Source of the DNA: Lysobacterales bacterium
GTDB taxonomy: Bacteria > Pseudomonadota > Gammaproteobacteria > Xanthomonadales > Wenzhouxiangellaceae
NCBI GenBank assembly: GCA_002722315.1
Contig: PBLG01000022.1
Location: forward strand, 1 to 64,000
Length of the DNA: 64,000 nt
Direction: 5' to 3'
Shown: piece by piece, positions 44,999-53,020 of the stretch
Numbering within the stretch: position 1 is the stretch's first letter
Layout of the letters: each line of letters begins with the position of its first letter
Program-made: the position numbers and the translations under genes
Notes under the pieces: generated by a model
What the model was told of the DNA's origin: nothing
Database searches by the model: none
Seen by the model: only the letters and a program-made list of their open reading frames with translations

Positions 44999-45394
44999 AT
45001 GAAAGCCAGATGGTTCGCACTTCTGATTCCGGCCGCCCTCGCGCTTGGATTCGCGCACGATGCCGACGCCGGCGGCTACGGCAGCAAATACGGCCATTAC
45101 GGCCATGGCCAATCGCACGGCTACAGCTACGGCGCCTACCGCAAGCACGGCTACGCACCGGCCTACCGGCATTACCGCGGTTACTACAAGCCAGGCTACC
45201 GTTCCGGTCACCGGGGCTACCGCCATGCCTACCGTAAAGGCTATAGGCACGGCTATCGTCAACATAATCGGTCGGTCCACCCGGCCTACCGCCACGGCTA
45301 CTACAAGGGTCGCAGGCATGGATACTCGCGCAGCCACTACGGCTACCGGCCGCCCCTCTACCGCGGCGGGATCACGCTGCATTTCGGCTACTGA
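44999..45394 (+). CDS. Secreted Tyr/Gly/His/Arg-rich low-complexity protein
   Basis: 131-residue protein with a signal peptide (A-L-L-I-P-A-A-L-A-L-G-F-A-H-A cleavage region near 23) and then ~105 residues made almost entirely of Gly, Tyr, His, Arg and Lys in irregular G-Y-x-H and H-Y/R-G-Y units. A strong ribosome binding site AAGGAGG (44987-44993) stands 5 bases before the ATG, so it is well expressed. No domain is recognised; the composition suits metal binding, cross-linking or condensate-like behaviour outside the cell. It is followed by a clean terminator. Confidence 0.8.
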   Translation: MKARWFALLIPAALALGFAHDADAGGYGSKYGHYGHGQSHGYSYGAYRKHGYAPAYRHYRGYYKPGYRSGHRGYRHAYRKGYRHGYRQHNRSVHPAYRHGYYKGRRHGYSRSHYGYRPPLYRGGITLHFGY

Positions 45395-45436
45395 TTCCCG
45401 GCTGTCGCTGGACCGGCCCCGAAAGTGGCCATTCGA

Positions 45437-45462
45437 AGCCCCGATTGGTCTCGGGGCTTTTT
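45437..45462 (+). terminator. Rho-independent terminator of the Tyr/Gly/His-rich gene
   Basis: Stem AGCCCCGA (45437-45444) and TCGGGGCT (45451-45458) with a 6-base loop, followed by a T run to 45462. It lies 40 bases after the stop and before the convergent parE end. Confidence 0.85.
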
Positions 45463-45481
45463 CATGCGGGGTCTGCGCTCG

Positions 45482-47380
45482 TCAGACTTCGACTTCGGCC
45501 ATGTTGCCCTTGGCCTCCAGCCACGCCCGGCGGTCCGGGGCGCGCTTGCGGGCCAGCAGCATGTCCATGAGTTCATGCGTGCCGGGGTCGTCGTCGACCG
45601 TCAGCTGCAAAAGCCTGCGCGAGTCCGGATCTATCGTGGATTCTCGCAGCTGCAGCGGGTTCATCTCGCCCAGCCCCTTGAAGCGGGTCTCGGAGACCTT
45701 GCCCTTCATGCCCTCGGCCTGGACGCGGGCCAGGATGCCGGCGCGCTCGCCGCCATCCAGCGCATAGAAGGTCTGCTTGCCGACGTCGATTCGATAAAGC
45801 GGCGGCATCGCGATGAACACCCGTCCGGCGTCGACCAGCGGGCGGAAATGGCGCAGGAACAGCGCCGAGAGCAGGGTGGCGATGTGCAGTCCGTCGGAGT
45901 CGGCGTCGGCCAGCACGATGACCTTGCCGTAGCGCAGCTTGGACAGGTCGTCGGAGCCCGGATCGACGCCGATCGCGATGGCAAGGTCGTGGATTTCGGT
46001 CGACGCCAGCACCTGCCCGGGATCGGTCTCCCAGGTATTCAGGATCTTGCCCCGAAGCGGCATGATGGCCTGGAATTCCCGGTTCCTGGCCTGCTTGGCG
46101 CTGCCCCCGGCCGAGTCCCCCTCCACGAGAAACAGCTCGGTTTCCTCCAGGTCGGTGGACGCGCAGTCGGCCAGCTTGCCCGGCAGCGCAGGGCCGGAGG
46201 TGACCTTGCGCCGCGCGACCTGCTTGCGCTGCTTGGAGCGCTTCAGCGCGTTGTCGATCGCAAGCTTGGCGATCGCCTCGCCGTCGGCGGTGTTCTTGTT
46301 CAGCCACAGCGAGAACGCGTCCTTGACCAGCCCGGAGACGAAACTGGACGCCTCCCGCGACGACAGCCGTTCCTTGGTCTGGCCCGAGAACTGCGGTTCC
46401 CGGAGCTTGACCGACAGTACGAAGCTCAGCCGCTCCCAGGCGTCTTCCGGCGCCAGCCGCACGCCTCTAGGTAAAAGACTGCGGATATCGCAGAATTCCC
46501 GCAGCGCCTCGATCAGGCCGGTGCGCAGGCCGTTGACGTGGGTGCCGCCCAGCGGCGTCGGGATCAGGTTGACGTAGCTTTCCTGGACCAATTCGCCTTC
46601 GGGCACCCAGCACAACGCCCAGGCCGCCTCGGTCCTGTCGCCATTGAATTCGCCGCTGAACTCGCCGGTGAAAGGCGCCGCCGGCGTGCGCTCGACGTCT
46701 TCCAGTTCGCCGGTCAGGTAGTCGGTCAGGCCTTCCTCGAAGAACCATTCGTCGCGCTCGTCGCGCTCTTCGTCGGCCAGCGTGATGGTCAGCCCGGGGC
46801 ACAGGATGGCCTTGGCCTTCAATAGATGCTTCAACCGCGGCCGCGAGATGTTGGGCGAGTCGAAATACGACGGCTCGGGCCAGAACCTGATCCAGGTGCC
46901 GGTGTTGCGCTTGCCGACCTCGGCGACCTGCTCGAGCGGTTGCACGGTGTCGCCGTTTTCGAACGCCATCGCGTACTCGGCGCCGGCGCGCTTGATCCGG
47001 CACTCCAGGCGCCTGGACAGCGCGTTGACCACCGACACGCCGACCCCGTGCAGCCCGCCGGAGAACGTGTAGTTCTTGCCCGAGAACTTGCCGCCGGCGT
47101 GCAGCCGGGTCATGATCAGCTCGACCCCGGGCAGCTTGTGCTCCGGGTGCGGGTCCACCGGCATCCCGCGCCCGTCGTCGGCCACCGACACCGAGCCGTC
47201 GGCGTGCAGCGTCACGTCGATGCGTTTGGCGTGACCGGCCAGCGCCTCGTCGACCGAGTTGTCCACCACCTCGGCCGCCAGGTGGTTGGGCCGGGTCGTG
47301 TCGGTATACATCCCGGGGCGGCGCCTGACAGGCTCCAGCCCCTGCAACACCTCGATATCGGCGGCTTCGTATTTCGACAT
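45482..47380 (-). CDS. parE: DNA topoisomerase IV subunit B
   Basis: 632-residue ATPase subunit that with ParC decatenates daughter chromosomes. The GHKL ATPase has E-V-V-D-N-S-V-D-E-A and D-D-G-R-G-M-P, plus G-G-L-H-G-V-G. The TOPRIM domain has V-E-G-D-S-A-G-G-S-A and D-A-D-S-D-G-L-H-I. Length ~630 and the absence of the GyrB-specific insertion identify ParE. parC is not adjacent. The upstream gap holds the large palindrome at 47431-47845. Confidence 0.95.
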   Translation of the reverse strand: MSKYEAADIEVLQGLEPVRRRPGMYTDTTRPNHLAAEVVDNSVDEALAGHAKRIDVTLHADGSVSVADDGRGMPVDPHPEHKLPGVELIMTRLHAGGKFSGKNYTFSGGLHGVGVSVVNALSRRLECRIKRAGAEYAMAFENGDTVQPLEQVAEVGKRNTGTWIRFWPEPSYFDSPNISRPRLKHLLKAKAILCPGLTITLADEERDERDEWFFEEGLTDYLTGELEDVERTPAAPFTGEFSGEFNGDRTEAAWALCWVPEGELVQESYVNLIPTPLGGTHVNGLRTGLIEALREFCDIRSLLPRGVRLAPEDAWERLSFVLSVKLREPQFSGQTKERLSSREASSFVSGLVKDAFSLWLNKNTADGEAIAKLAIDNALKRSKQRKQVARRKVTSGPALPGKLADCASTDLEETELFLVEGDSAGGSAKQARNREFQAIMPLRGKILNTWETDPGQVLASTEIHDLAIAIGVDPGSDDLSKLRYGKVIVLADADSDGLHIATLLSALFLRHFRPLVDAGRVFIAMPPLYRIDVGKQTFYALDGGERAGILARVQAEGMKGKVSETRFKGLGEMNPLQLRESTIDPDSRRLLQLTVDDDPGTHELMDMLLARKRAPDRRAWLEAKGNMAEVEV

Positions 47381-47430
47381 TTGGTATTGGTCCTCTTGAG
47401 CCGGGAGTTTGCGGCTTGAATCGTGATCCG

Positions 47431-47845
47431 TTCAAGAAAGTGCTCAAAGCGTCATGAGGGCGTGACTGAAGGTGGCCGCCGGAGCGCAGAATCCGCAGTG
47501 CACGTGTCTGGTGCATGAGGATCGTACTCACCCCATCGACGGGCGGACCGCTTTCAGCTTGTCTCTCGGCGTTCGTGGCAAGACGTCGACGCGTCAGGTG
47601 TAGAAGTCTACATCAAGCGTCGAGAACGCAGCCACGGACGCCGAGAGGCAAGCCCTTCGGGGGCTCCGGACGAATCCGCCTGCGGCGTTGAAGTGGTTCG
47701 ACGTAGGCGAACTATGCCTTCGCCACTTCAGCCTTGCAGGCGCATCCGTCCGAAGCCCTGAAAGCGGTCCGCCCGTCGATGGGGTGAGTGCGCACCGCCG
47801 GACGCCTTCAGGCGCGTCCGCAATAGCTTTGAGCGCTTTCTTCAA
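47431..47845. repeat. Nested palindrome/MITE-like element with perfect 32-bp arms
   Basis: The inner arms 47526-47557 and 47758-47789 are perfect 32-base reverse complements. Further inside, CTTGTCTCTCGGCG and its complement pair imperfectly, and at the centre AGCCC-TTCGG-GGGCT (47651-47665) forms a hairpin. Outer arms 47431-47450 and 47826-47845 match at 18 of 20. The right edge reaches the stop codon of the FmdB gene (47842-47844). There is no convincing gene in this ~460-base gap; a minus-strand open frame across it shows repeat-type translation only. Confidence 0.75.
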
Positions 47846-48126
47846 TCGCCCTTGATGATACCGGGTCCTTTCCCCGCCGTCTTCTCGTAGACCCCCTTGC
47901 CGATCTTCTTGTACTGCGTGAATCCGGCCTTTTCGATGTTGGACTCGCGCAGCTGGTGTGCCTTTCCGGACACCACGTGCGGCGACGAGATCAGGCGCCG
48001 GACCGGCGAGCCGCACTCCGGGCAGGTCGCCAACGGCTGTTCGCTCAGGCGCTGGAGCACGGTGAAGCGGCCGCGGCAGTGCTCGCAGCCCGGGCCTTCG
48101 GCGTGAATGTATTCGTAAAACGGCAT
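47842..48126 (-). CDS. FmdB-family zinc ribbon protein
   Basis: 94-residue protein with the FmdB zinc ribbon M-P-F-Y-E-Y, C-E-H-C and C-P-E-C, two C-x-x-C knuckles. The start at 48126 matches the family; the frame extends to 48144. The C-terminal portion (F-T-Q-Y-K-K-I-G-K-G-V-Y-E-K) is charged. The function is unknown; FmdB-type proteins may be regulatory. Its last codons lie in the palindrome's outer arm. Confidence 0.85.
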   Translation of the reverse strand: MPFYEYIHAEGPGCEHCRGRFTVLQRLSEQPLATCPECGSPVRRLISSPHVVSGKAHQLRESNIEKAGFTQYKKIGKGVYEKTAGKGPGIIKGD

Positions 48127-48197
48127 GGCAAGCGCAAATGACAAAGGTTGGGGATAATGTGGTCATGATGACGCGTTCGAGCAAGGAATGATAGCCA

Positions 48198-48881
48198 ATG
48201 GTTGAGCCGAAGGGCAAAAAGACCGCGCTGGTGACCGGCGCGGCCGGGGCGCTGGGCAGCGCGCTGGTCGAGCATTTGATGCAGGCCGGGTGGGACTGCA
48301 TCGCCGTCGACCGCAACCGCCGCGGCCTGGAGCAGCTGCACGACCGTCTCGCGGCAGAAGGTGATGCGCCGCTGGTGGTGCCGCTGGACCTGGCCGGCGC
48401 CGGGCCGCAGCACTTCGATGAACTGGCCGCGTCGCTGGAAGACCGGTTCGGCCGGCTGGACGCGCTGGTTCACGCGGCCGCCGATTTCAAGGCGCTCACG
48501 CCGCTGGAGCATCACCCTGCCGACGACTGGATGAAGACCCTGCAGGCCGGCCTGACCGGTCCGTTCCTGCTGTCCCAGGCCCTGCTGCCGCTGATGCGCC
48601 GCACCGAGGGCAGCCGGATGGTCTGGGTCGCCGACGACCCGGAGGCCCGCAGCAAGGCCTACTGGGGCGCTTACGGGGTGGCGCAGTCGGGCAGGGCGAC
48701 GCTGGCGCGGATCCTGGCCGCCGAATGCCGCGCCGACGGCCCGGAAATCGTCGAAATCGACCCCGGCCCGTTCTACAGCCCGCTCAGAAGCAAGGCCTGG
48801 CCGGCCGAGAACCCCGAGGACCTGCCGACGGCGCAGGACGCTGCCCGGAAGGTGATGGTGGCCGCGGTCGGTAGTCGGTAG
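48198..48881 (+). CDS. Short-chain dehydrogenase family protein lacking catalytic Ser/Lys
   Basis: 227-residue Rossmann-fold protein of the YciK-like branch. The cofactor motif T-G-A-A-G-A-L-G-S-A is at residues ~13-22. The Y-x-x-x-K signature reads Y159-G-V-A-Q163, so Lys is replaced by Gln, and the expected catalytic Ser region reads W-V-A-D-D (A145). It may be a non-catalytic or altered family member. The last four residues and the TAG stop are formed by heptamer repeats (48866-48883). Confidence 0.8.
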   Translation: MVEPKGKKTALVTGAAGALGSALVEHLMQAGWDCIAVDRNRRGLEQLHDRLAAEGDAPLVVPLDLAGAGPQHFDELAASLEDRFGRLDALVHAAADFKALTPLEHHPADDWMKTLQAGLTGPFLLSQALLPLMRRTEGSRMVWVADDPEARSKAYWGAYGVAQSGRATLARILAAECRADGPEIVEIDPGPFYSPLRSKAWPAENPEDLPTAQDAARKVMVAAVGSR

Positions 48882-48980
48882 TCCCACCCGTCATCCCGGA
48901 CGCGCAAAGCGCGATCCGGGACCTCGAGATGCGCCCGCCAGACAAGCAGCGTAGCCCGGACCGGGCAAGCGTAGTCCGAC
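48871..48980. repeat. Heptamers and two hairpin repeats behind the SDR gene
   Basis: GTAGTCG copies at 48871-48883 supply the SDR stop. Then TCCCGGA (48894-48900) pairs with TCCGGGA (48915-48921) around a CGCGC/GCGCG inner stem, the family seen at 27939. Next comes a GTAGCCCGGA...GTAGTCCGAC unit (48951-48980) related to 27896. All sit in the 160-base gap before the HIT gene. Confidence 0.65.
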
Positions 48981-49043
48981 ACGCCGATTCGCCCTTTGCT
49001 ATGGTTCTCGAATCACCCTAGCGCTGATATTCCGGAGACCGCC

Positions 49044-49388
49044 ATGTCCGAAGACCTGTTCGAAAAAATCGTCGCTCGCGAGATTCCAGCCGACATCGTC
49101 TGGGAAAACGACGAGCTTCTGGCATTCCGCGACGTCAACCCGCAGGCGCCGGTGCACATCCTCATCATCCCAAAGCGAAAGATCCGCACGCTGAACGATC
49201 TCGAGGACGACGACGCCGAACTGGTCGGGCGCATGGTGCTGGCGGCGAAGAAAATCGCCGCAGACGAAGGCATCGCCGAAGACGGCTACCGGCTGAACTT
49301 CAACTGCAACGAGGGCGGCGGGCAGTCGGTGTGGCATATCCACCTGCACCTTCTCGGTGGGAGGAAGATGTCCTGGCCCCCAGGCTGA
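49044..49388 (+). CDS. hinT: HIT-family purine nucleoside phosphoramidase
   Basis: 114-residue HinT-type protein. The histidine triad is H98-I-H100-L-H102-L-L. The N-terminus D-L-F-E-K-I-V-A-R-E-I-P-A-D-I-V and the P-V-H-I-L-I-I-P-K block are family hallmarks. ATG 49044 is preceded by CGGAGA (49032-49037). It hydrolyses aminoacyl or nucleoside phosphoramidates. The stop TGA (49386-49388) is the first base-pair of the following palindrome. Confidence 0.93.
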   Translation: MSEDLFEKIVAREIPADIVWENDELLAFRDVNPQAPVHILIIPKRKIRTLNDLEDDDAELVGRMVLAAKKIAADEGIAEDGYRLNFNCNEGGGQSVWHIHLHLLGGRKMSWPPG

Positions 49389-49531
49389 AAAATCGCCGGA
49401 AAGCTGCTGCGCGTGTGCCTGGCCGCGCCCTCCGGTGCTCGGAATCCTCATGTGCCAATTTGCACACTGCGGTTCCTGCGCTCCGGTGGTCGCACCCAGG
49501 CACCCGCTCGCGACGCTTTCCGGCGATTTTT
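49388..49531. repeat. Nested palindromic element, copy 1
   Basis: Perfect 17-base inverted arms, 49388-49404 and 49515-49531 (core AATCGCCGGAAAGC), with a central TGTGC/GCACA hairpin at 49451-49466. It starts on the last base of the hinT stop codon. The following ~150 bases contain a related half copy. There is no gene in the ~300-base gap to 49690. Confidence 0.7.
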
Positions 49532-49563
49532 CCCATTGATTGAATTTGGTTACGCAGCAACGT

Positions 49564-49680
49564 GGCCGCGCCGTTCGGTGCTCGGAATCCTCATGCACAG
49601 TCGAGTGCACTGCGGTTCCTGCGCGCCGCGCGACGCCGGCAGGCGGCCGCTGGCGACGCGCTCCGGCGATTTTCCCCATG
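49564..49680. repeat. Nested palindromic element, copy 2 (half-matched)
   Basis: Direct, imperfect repeat of copy 1 (CGGTGCTCGGAATCCTCATG shared) with its own central hairpin TGCAC/GTGCA. It ends with CTCCGGCGATTTTCCCC like copy 1, but lacks the left outer arm. The two copies stand head to tail. Confidence 0.65.
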
Positions 49681-49690
49681 GGCTGCAGCT

Positions 49691-51547
49691 TCAGGGCCGA
49701 TACTCGATCGTGATCCCGTGGATGGCCAGACTTCCGGCGCCATCCCAGGTGCCGCCGTTCGGGAACGCCTGCACGTAGTACTGGTAGGTTGCCGAATCGA
49801 CAACGTGCGACGCTGCGGCGTCGACGATTTGCTGCCGGGCCGTGGATGTTCCGGTGGAGTCCATGAGTCCGATGATGATGTCCGGGCCGCCGGATGCCAG
49901 CGGGTCTGCGGTTATCACGATGCGCAGATTGGCACTCCCGAGGTTGTCGAGCAACCAGGCGGTTGCCGACGTGATCTCGGCGCCGCTGGGCAGAACGATC
50001 GGTGCGATCAGCAACTGCGTGCTGCCGGGACTGGAGACGAAGATGCTGTCGATGTTCACGAAGGTCTCGGCGGCGGAGTTGAGCGGCCGGAACGCGGCGG
50101 CCGGAATCGTGATCTGTCTCAGCGGAGAAACGGTGAGATTGCCGGTGGTATCGGCGACGACGGTCTGCGGGCGCGGGTGACCGTGGCTCAGGCCGCGCAC
50201 CCGGGCATTGCCGTCGACATCCAGCGTCGCAGTCGGCGCCGTGGTGTTGATGCCGACCTGGCCGGGCAGGATGCTCATGGACACGCCGTATCCGGCCGAG
50301 CCTATGAACAGGTTCTCGACGCCGCCGTTGGTCCAGATGCGGCTGACGCCGCGCCCGCCGCCGCCCAGCGCGACGCCCATCGAAAGACCGACGAGACCGT
50401 CGCCGACATGAAAGTCCCCGCGGCCGTTCCCCGAAGTCCAGGTCCAGGCGTCGCGCGAACGCACGGCCAGCGCCGAGGGCGGCGTGGAAAAGCCGATGCC
50501 GGCGGCGCGGGAGCCCAGCAGCGTGAACACCTCGCCGGTGCTGCCGGTGCCCGTGTTGACCACGCTCCAGCGGTCGGCCGAGGCGTCAGGCGCGTTGAAG
50601 GCGTTGTCGATGCGCCAGCCGCGCGAAGCGGCACTGTTCCAGGACAGCTGGCGTACCGGTTCCGGGCCGCTCGTTTCCATCAGGTTCAGATGGGGCAACG
50701 TGCCGCCGGCAACGTCGCGGGTGACGAGCATGCCATCGCCGGCAATCAGACGGTAGCTCGAGCTTGGCAGGAAGCCGCCCAGGCTGATGTTGCCTTCTCC
50801 GTTGACGCGGATGACATCGCCGCTGACGCTGTGGAACAGGTGGAAGCGATCCTGGATCGGATTTTCGCCGCGGGTCAGCGCCGCCAGGGTCCAGAAGCGG
50901 TCTGATACCGTATTGCCGAAGCTGAGACGCGCGAAGTCGTCTTCCTGCTCGACCAGGTAGGCCTGCGGAATGGCGATCGAGCTGTTTCCTCGTACATCGA
51001 GCGTTGCGGTCGGCGTGTCGGTGCCGATCCCGACCGGGCCGTCGAGGTAGGCGGTCGCTGTGCCGTTGATGATCCAGTGCGAGTCGCCGGGCGGCCCTTG
51101 TTCGCCATCGGCTCCGGGTGGGCCCTGTTCGCCGTCGGCCCCCGGCGGCCCTTCGTTGCCGGCCAGTGCGAACATCGCCATCGGCGCGGCATGAACACGC
51201 TGCCGGGGCACGAGCGTCGAGCCGTCGACGGTGATCTGCAGCCAGCGCGGATCGGCGCCGAAGCTGCCGGCGCCGAAGTCGAGTTCGACCTGGAACAGGC
51301 CGTCCTCGACCGGCCAGTCGTTGCGCGCGATCGCGCCGCCGACCTGGGTGCCGTCGACGAGGCTGTCGTAGAGCCGGAACTCCAGGTCGGCGATGCCGGT
51401 GAACGGCGTGCCGGACTGCTTGAGCTGGCCCTGGTAGGTGATCGGCTGCTGGGCCGAGGCGGCGGATGCGAAAACGAGGCCGGCGATGAAAAAACCGGCC
51501 AGAAGGATCAATCCTCTGGCGCTGCAAAACGGTTCGAGACGGTTCAT
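49691..51547 (-). CDS. Secreted collagen-like, tail-fibre-like protein
   Basis: 618-residue secreted protein: signal peptide to ~32 (S-A-A-S-A-Q-Q); a domain beginning P-I-T-Y-Q-G-Q-L; a short collagen-like stretch of two 9-residue G-P-P-G-A-D-G-E-Q units plus G-P-P-G-D (~133-155); then modules with V-G-I-G-T-D-T-P-T-A-T-L-D-V and V-G-I-N-T-T-A-P-T-A-T-L-D-V, as in bacterial tail-fibre/adhesin-like proteins. The start ATG is at 51545-51547. The function is not established; trimeric surface fibre is a reasonable guess. The next gene upstream (51568) is probably co-transcribed. Confidence 0.8.
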   Translation of the reverse strand: MNRLEPFCSARGLILLAGFFIAGLVFASAASAQQPITYQGQLKQSGTPFTGIADLEFRLYDSLVDGTQVGGAIARNDWPVEDGLFQVELDFGAGSFGADPRWLQITVDGSTLVPRQRVHAAPMAMFALAGNEGPPGADGEQGPPGADGEQGPPGDSHWIINGTATAYLDGPVGIGTDTPTATLDVRGNSSIAIPQAYLVEQEDDFARLSFGNTVSDRFWTLAALTRGENPIQDRFHLFHSVSGDVIRVNGEGNISLGGFLPSSSYRLIAGDGMLVTRDVAGGTLPHLNLMETSGPEPVRQLSWNSAASRGWRIDNAFNAPDASADRWSVVNTGTGSTGEVFTLLGSRAAGIGFSTPPSALAVRSRDAWTWTSGNGRGDFHVGDGLVGLSMGVALGGGGRGVSRIWTNGGVENLFIGSAGYGVSMSILPGQVGINTTAPTATLDVDGNARVRGLSHGHPRPQTVVADTTGNLTVSPLRQITIPAAAFRPLNSAAETFVNIDSIFVSSPGSTQLLIAPIVLPSGAEITSATAWLLDNLGSANLRIVITADPLASGGPDIIIGLMDSTGTSTARQQIVDAAASHVVDSATYQYYVQAFPNGGTWDGAGSLAIHGITIEYRP

Positions 51548-51567
51548 GTCGTGTATTCCCGGGTGAT

Positions 51568-51849
51568 TCAGCTTTCGTAGCTGTCCTTGAAGAGCGTGTC
51601 GGTTTCGAGGTTGACGCCCCAGAAGCCGCCGGTGATTTCCCACGGGCCGCCCTGGCCGGCGCTGCTGCGAGTCGCGTCCCATTGTCCGAAGGTGCCGGAC
51701 AGTTCCCAGTCGCCGGCGGACGACGCGATGTCCCCGCCGCCGTCGACGGTCCACCAGTCGACGTCCTGCGCGCCGGCGGGTAACGCCAGCAGCAGGGCGG
51801 CGAGGCACCAGGATGGTTTTTGCACGGTCTTGCCCTCGTTTCGGCGCAA
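51568..51849 (-). CDS. Small secreted protein with (L)F-x-D-x-(Y)E-S tail
   Basis: 93-residue protein with a signal peptide (C-L-A-A-L-L-L-A-L-P-A-G-A-Q) and a Gly/Trp-rich body (W-W-T-V-D-G-G-G, G-G-F-W-G), ending T-L-F-K-D-S-Y-E-S. The body resembles many small proteins of unknown function from related bacteria. The tail matches I-F-I-D-G-F-E-Q of the FG-GAP protein at 28201. It sits 20 bases upstream of the collagen-like gene and likely shares its transcript. Confidence 0.65.
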   Translation of the reverse strand: MRRNEGKTVQKPSWCLAALLLALPAGAQDVDWWTVDGGGDIASSAGDWELSGTFGQWDATRSSAGQGGPWEITGGFWGVNLETDTLFKDSYES

Positions 51850-51949
51850 TACGGGATAAAACGCATTCGGCGAGGATTTGGTGCCAACCCGAAGCGTCGT
51901 TCGACTTCCCGGGAGGGCGGAGCGGTGCGCCGCGGCGTGCCGGCGCCGA

Positions 51950-52816
51950 TCAGCCCTGGATGTCGCAGGGCTGCGGCGGCGGCCTGGCGGGTTCTATTTC
52001 GATGTCGGTTGCAAGCGTGTCGGCAAGGGACTGCAGATCCTTGCGACCGTCGGGAATATCGCGTTCGGCGACGCCTTCCGGGGTGATGGTCGTGAGCGCG
52101 GTAAACGAGAAAAGCCGGTCGACGCGCGACCAGTTGACCTGGGTCTGGTCTTCGGCCACGGCGAAGCGCGACTGGCGGATGTCCGCGGCGCCCAGCAGCC
52201 CGAACAGCGCGCCCAGCGCGCCCGAGGTCGGCCGGCCGCGAATACCCTGGATGTTCTCGTAGGCGATGAAGTCGCCGAAGTCGATCAGCTGGTAAGTGAT
52301 TACCCGTTCGTGGCGAAGCCGGACCGACGGCTCCGCCGTCGTGTCGTGGTAGCTGTAGTGGTCGTCGGCGCCCGGCGTATCGGGCCAGCTGGCGCGCACG
52401 CTCAGTACCTGCCTTGCCTGGATCGACGCCGGCGATATGCGCACCGGCGTTCGCGTATCGACGACGAAGCGCTGGCCGTGCTCGAGGACCTTGTGCATGC
52501 TCACCGGCGCCTGGTCGGCGCTGCGATGGTTGACCTCCAGCCAGGCCTCGAAAAAGCGCTTGGGCTGGACCTGGAAGCTGCCGGAGCCGCCGGAGACTTC
52601 CGGCCGGCGGGCCAGGGCGAACAGGAAGTCCGCGACCAGGCGCGACTGGTTGGTGGCTGCGGCGGTGTCGTAGCCCTCGATGCCGGACATGACCTCGCGC
52701 ATCGTCCCGGAGTCCACCAGCAGGTGGCTGCAGCCGTCATTGCCCGCCGCCGCTGCGGGGCCTGTTACCGCGAACATCAGTATCAACATGCCTGCATGCG
52801 GTCGAATTGCGGCCAT
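51950..52816 (-). CDS. Exported protein of unknown function
   Basis: 288-residue protein with a signal peptide (M-L-I-L-M-F-A-V-T-G-P-A-A-A-A). GGAG lies 8 bases before the ATG at 52816, deciding the start over an upstream 52924 alternative. The rest has no recognised domain; conserved-looking pieces are R-F-F-E-A-W-L-E-V-N-H-R and I-T-Y-Q-L-I-D-F-G-D-F-I-A-Y-E-N. It could be a lipid- or sugar-binding periplasmic protein, but nothing visible proves it. It is divergent from miaB. Confidence 0.65.
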   Translation of the reverse strand: MAAIRPHAGMLILMFAVTGPAAAAGNDGCSHLLVDSGTMREVMSGIEGYDTAAATNQSRLVADFLFALARRPEVSGGSGSFQVQPKRFFEAWLEVNHRSADQAPVSMHKVLEHGQRFVVDTRTPVRISPASIQARQVLSVRASWPDTPGADDHYSYHDTTAEPSVRLRHERVITYQLIDFGDFIAYENIQGIRGRPTSGALGALFGLLGAADIRQSRFAVAEDQTQVNWSRVDRLFSFTALTTITPEGVAERDIPDGRKDLQSLADTLATDIEIEPARPPPQPCDIQG

Positions 52817-53020
52817 TCCGGGTACTCCGTGGCGCGGATGCCTGATCTTACATGCGCAAGCGTTGCGGCTGGATGAACCGCCCGGGATGCGCCGGGCTGG
52901 CGGCATCTTCGGCGCCAGCGGCATCGTTCCAAGGCATTCCCCGAAACCGCCGCCGGCGACGGTTGCACGCCCGGTATTCTGATAAAATCAACGGCTTATT
53001 TGGAATCTGAAACGCATTCG

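Noticed and set aside
47594-48316. Minus-strand open frame across the palindrome and past fmdB
   Set aside because: It reads the palindrome and an alternative frame of fmdB; translation resembles a repeat-derived artefact, not a protein family.
48999-49679. Minus-strand open frame across the HIT gene and its repeats
   Set aside because: Repeats and the antisense of hinT explain it; no domain.
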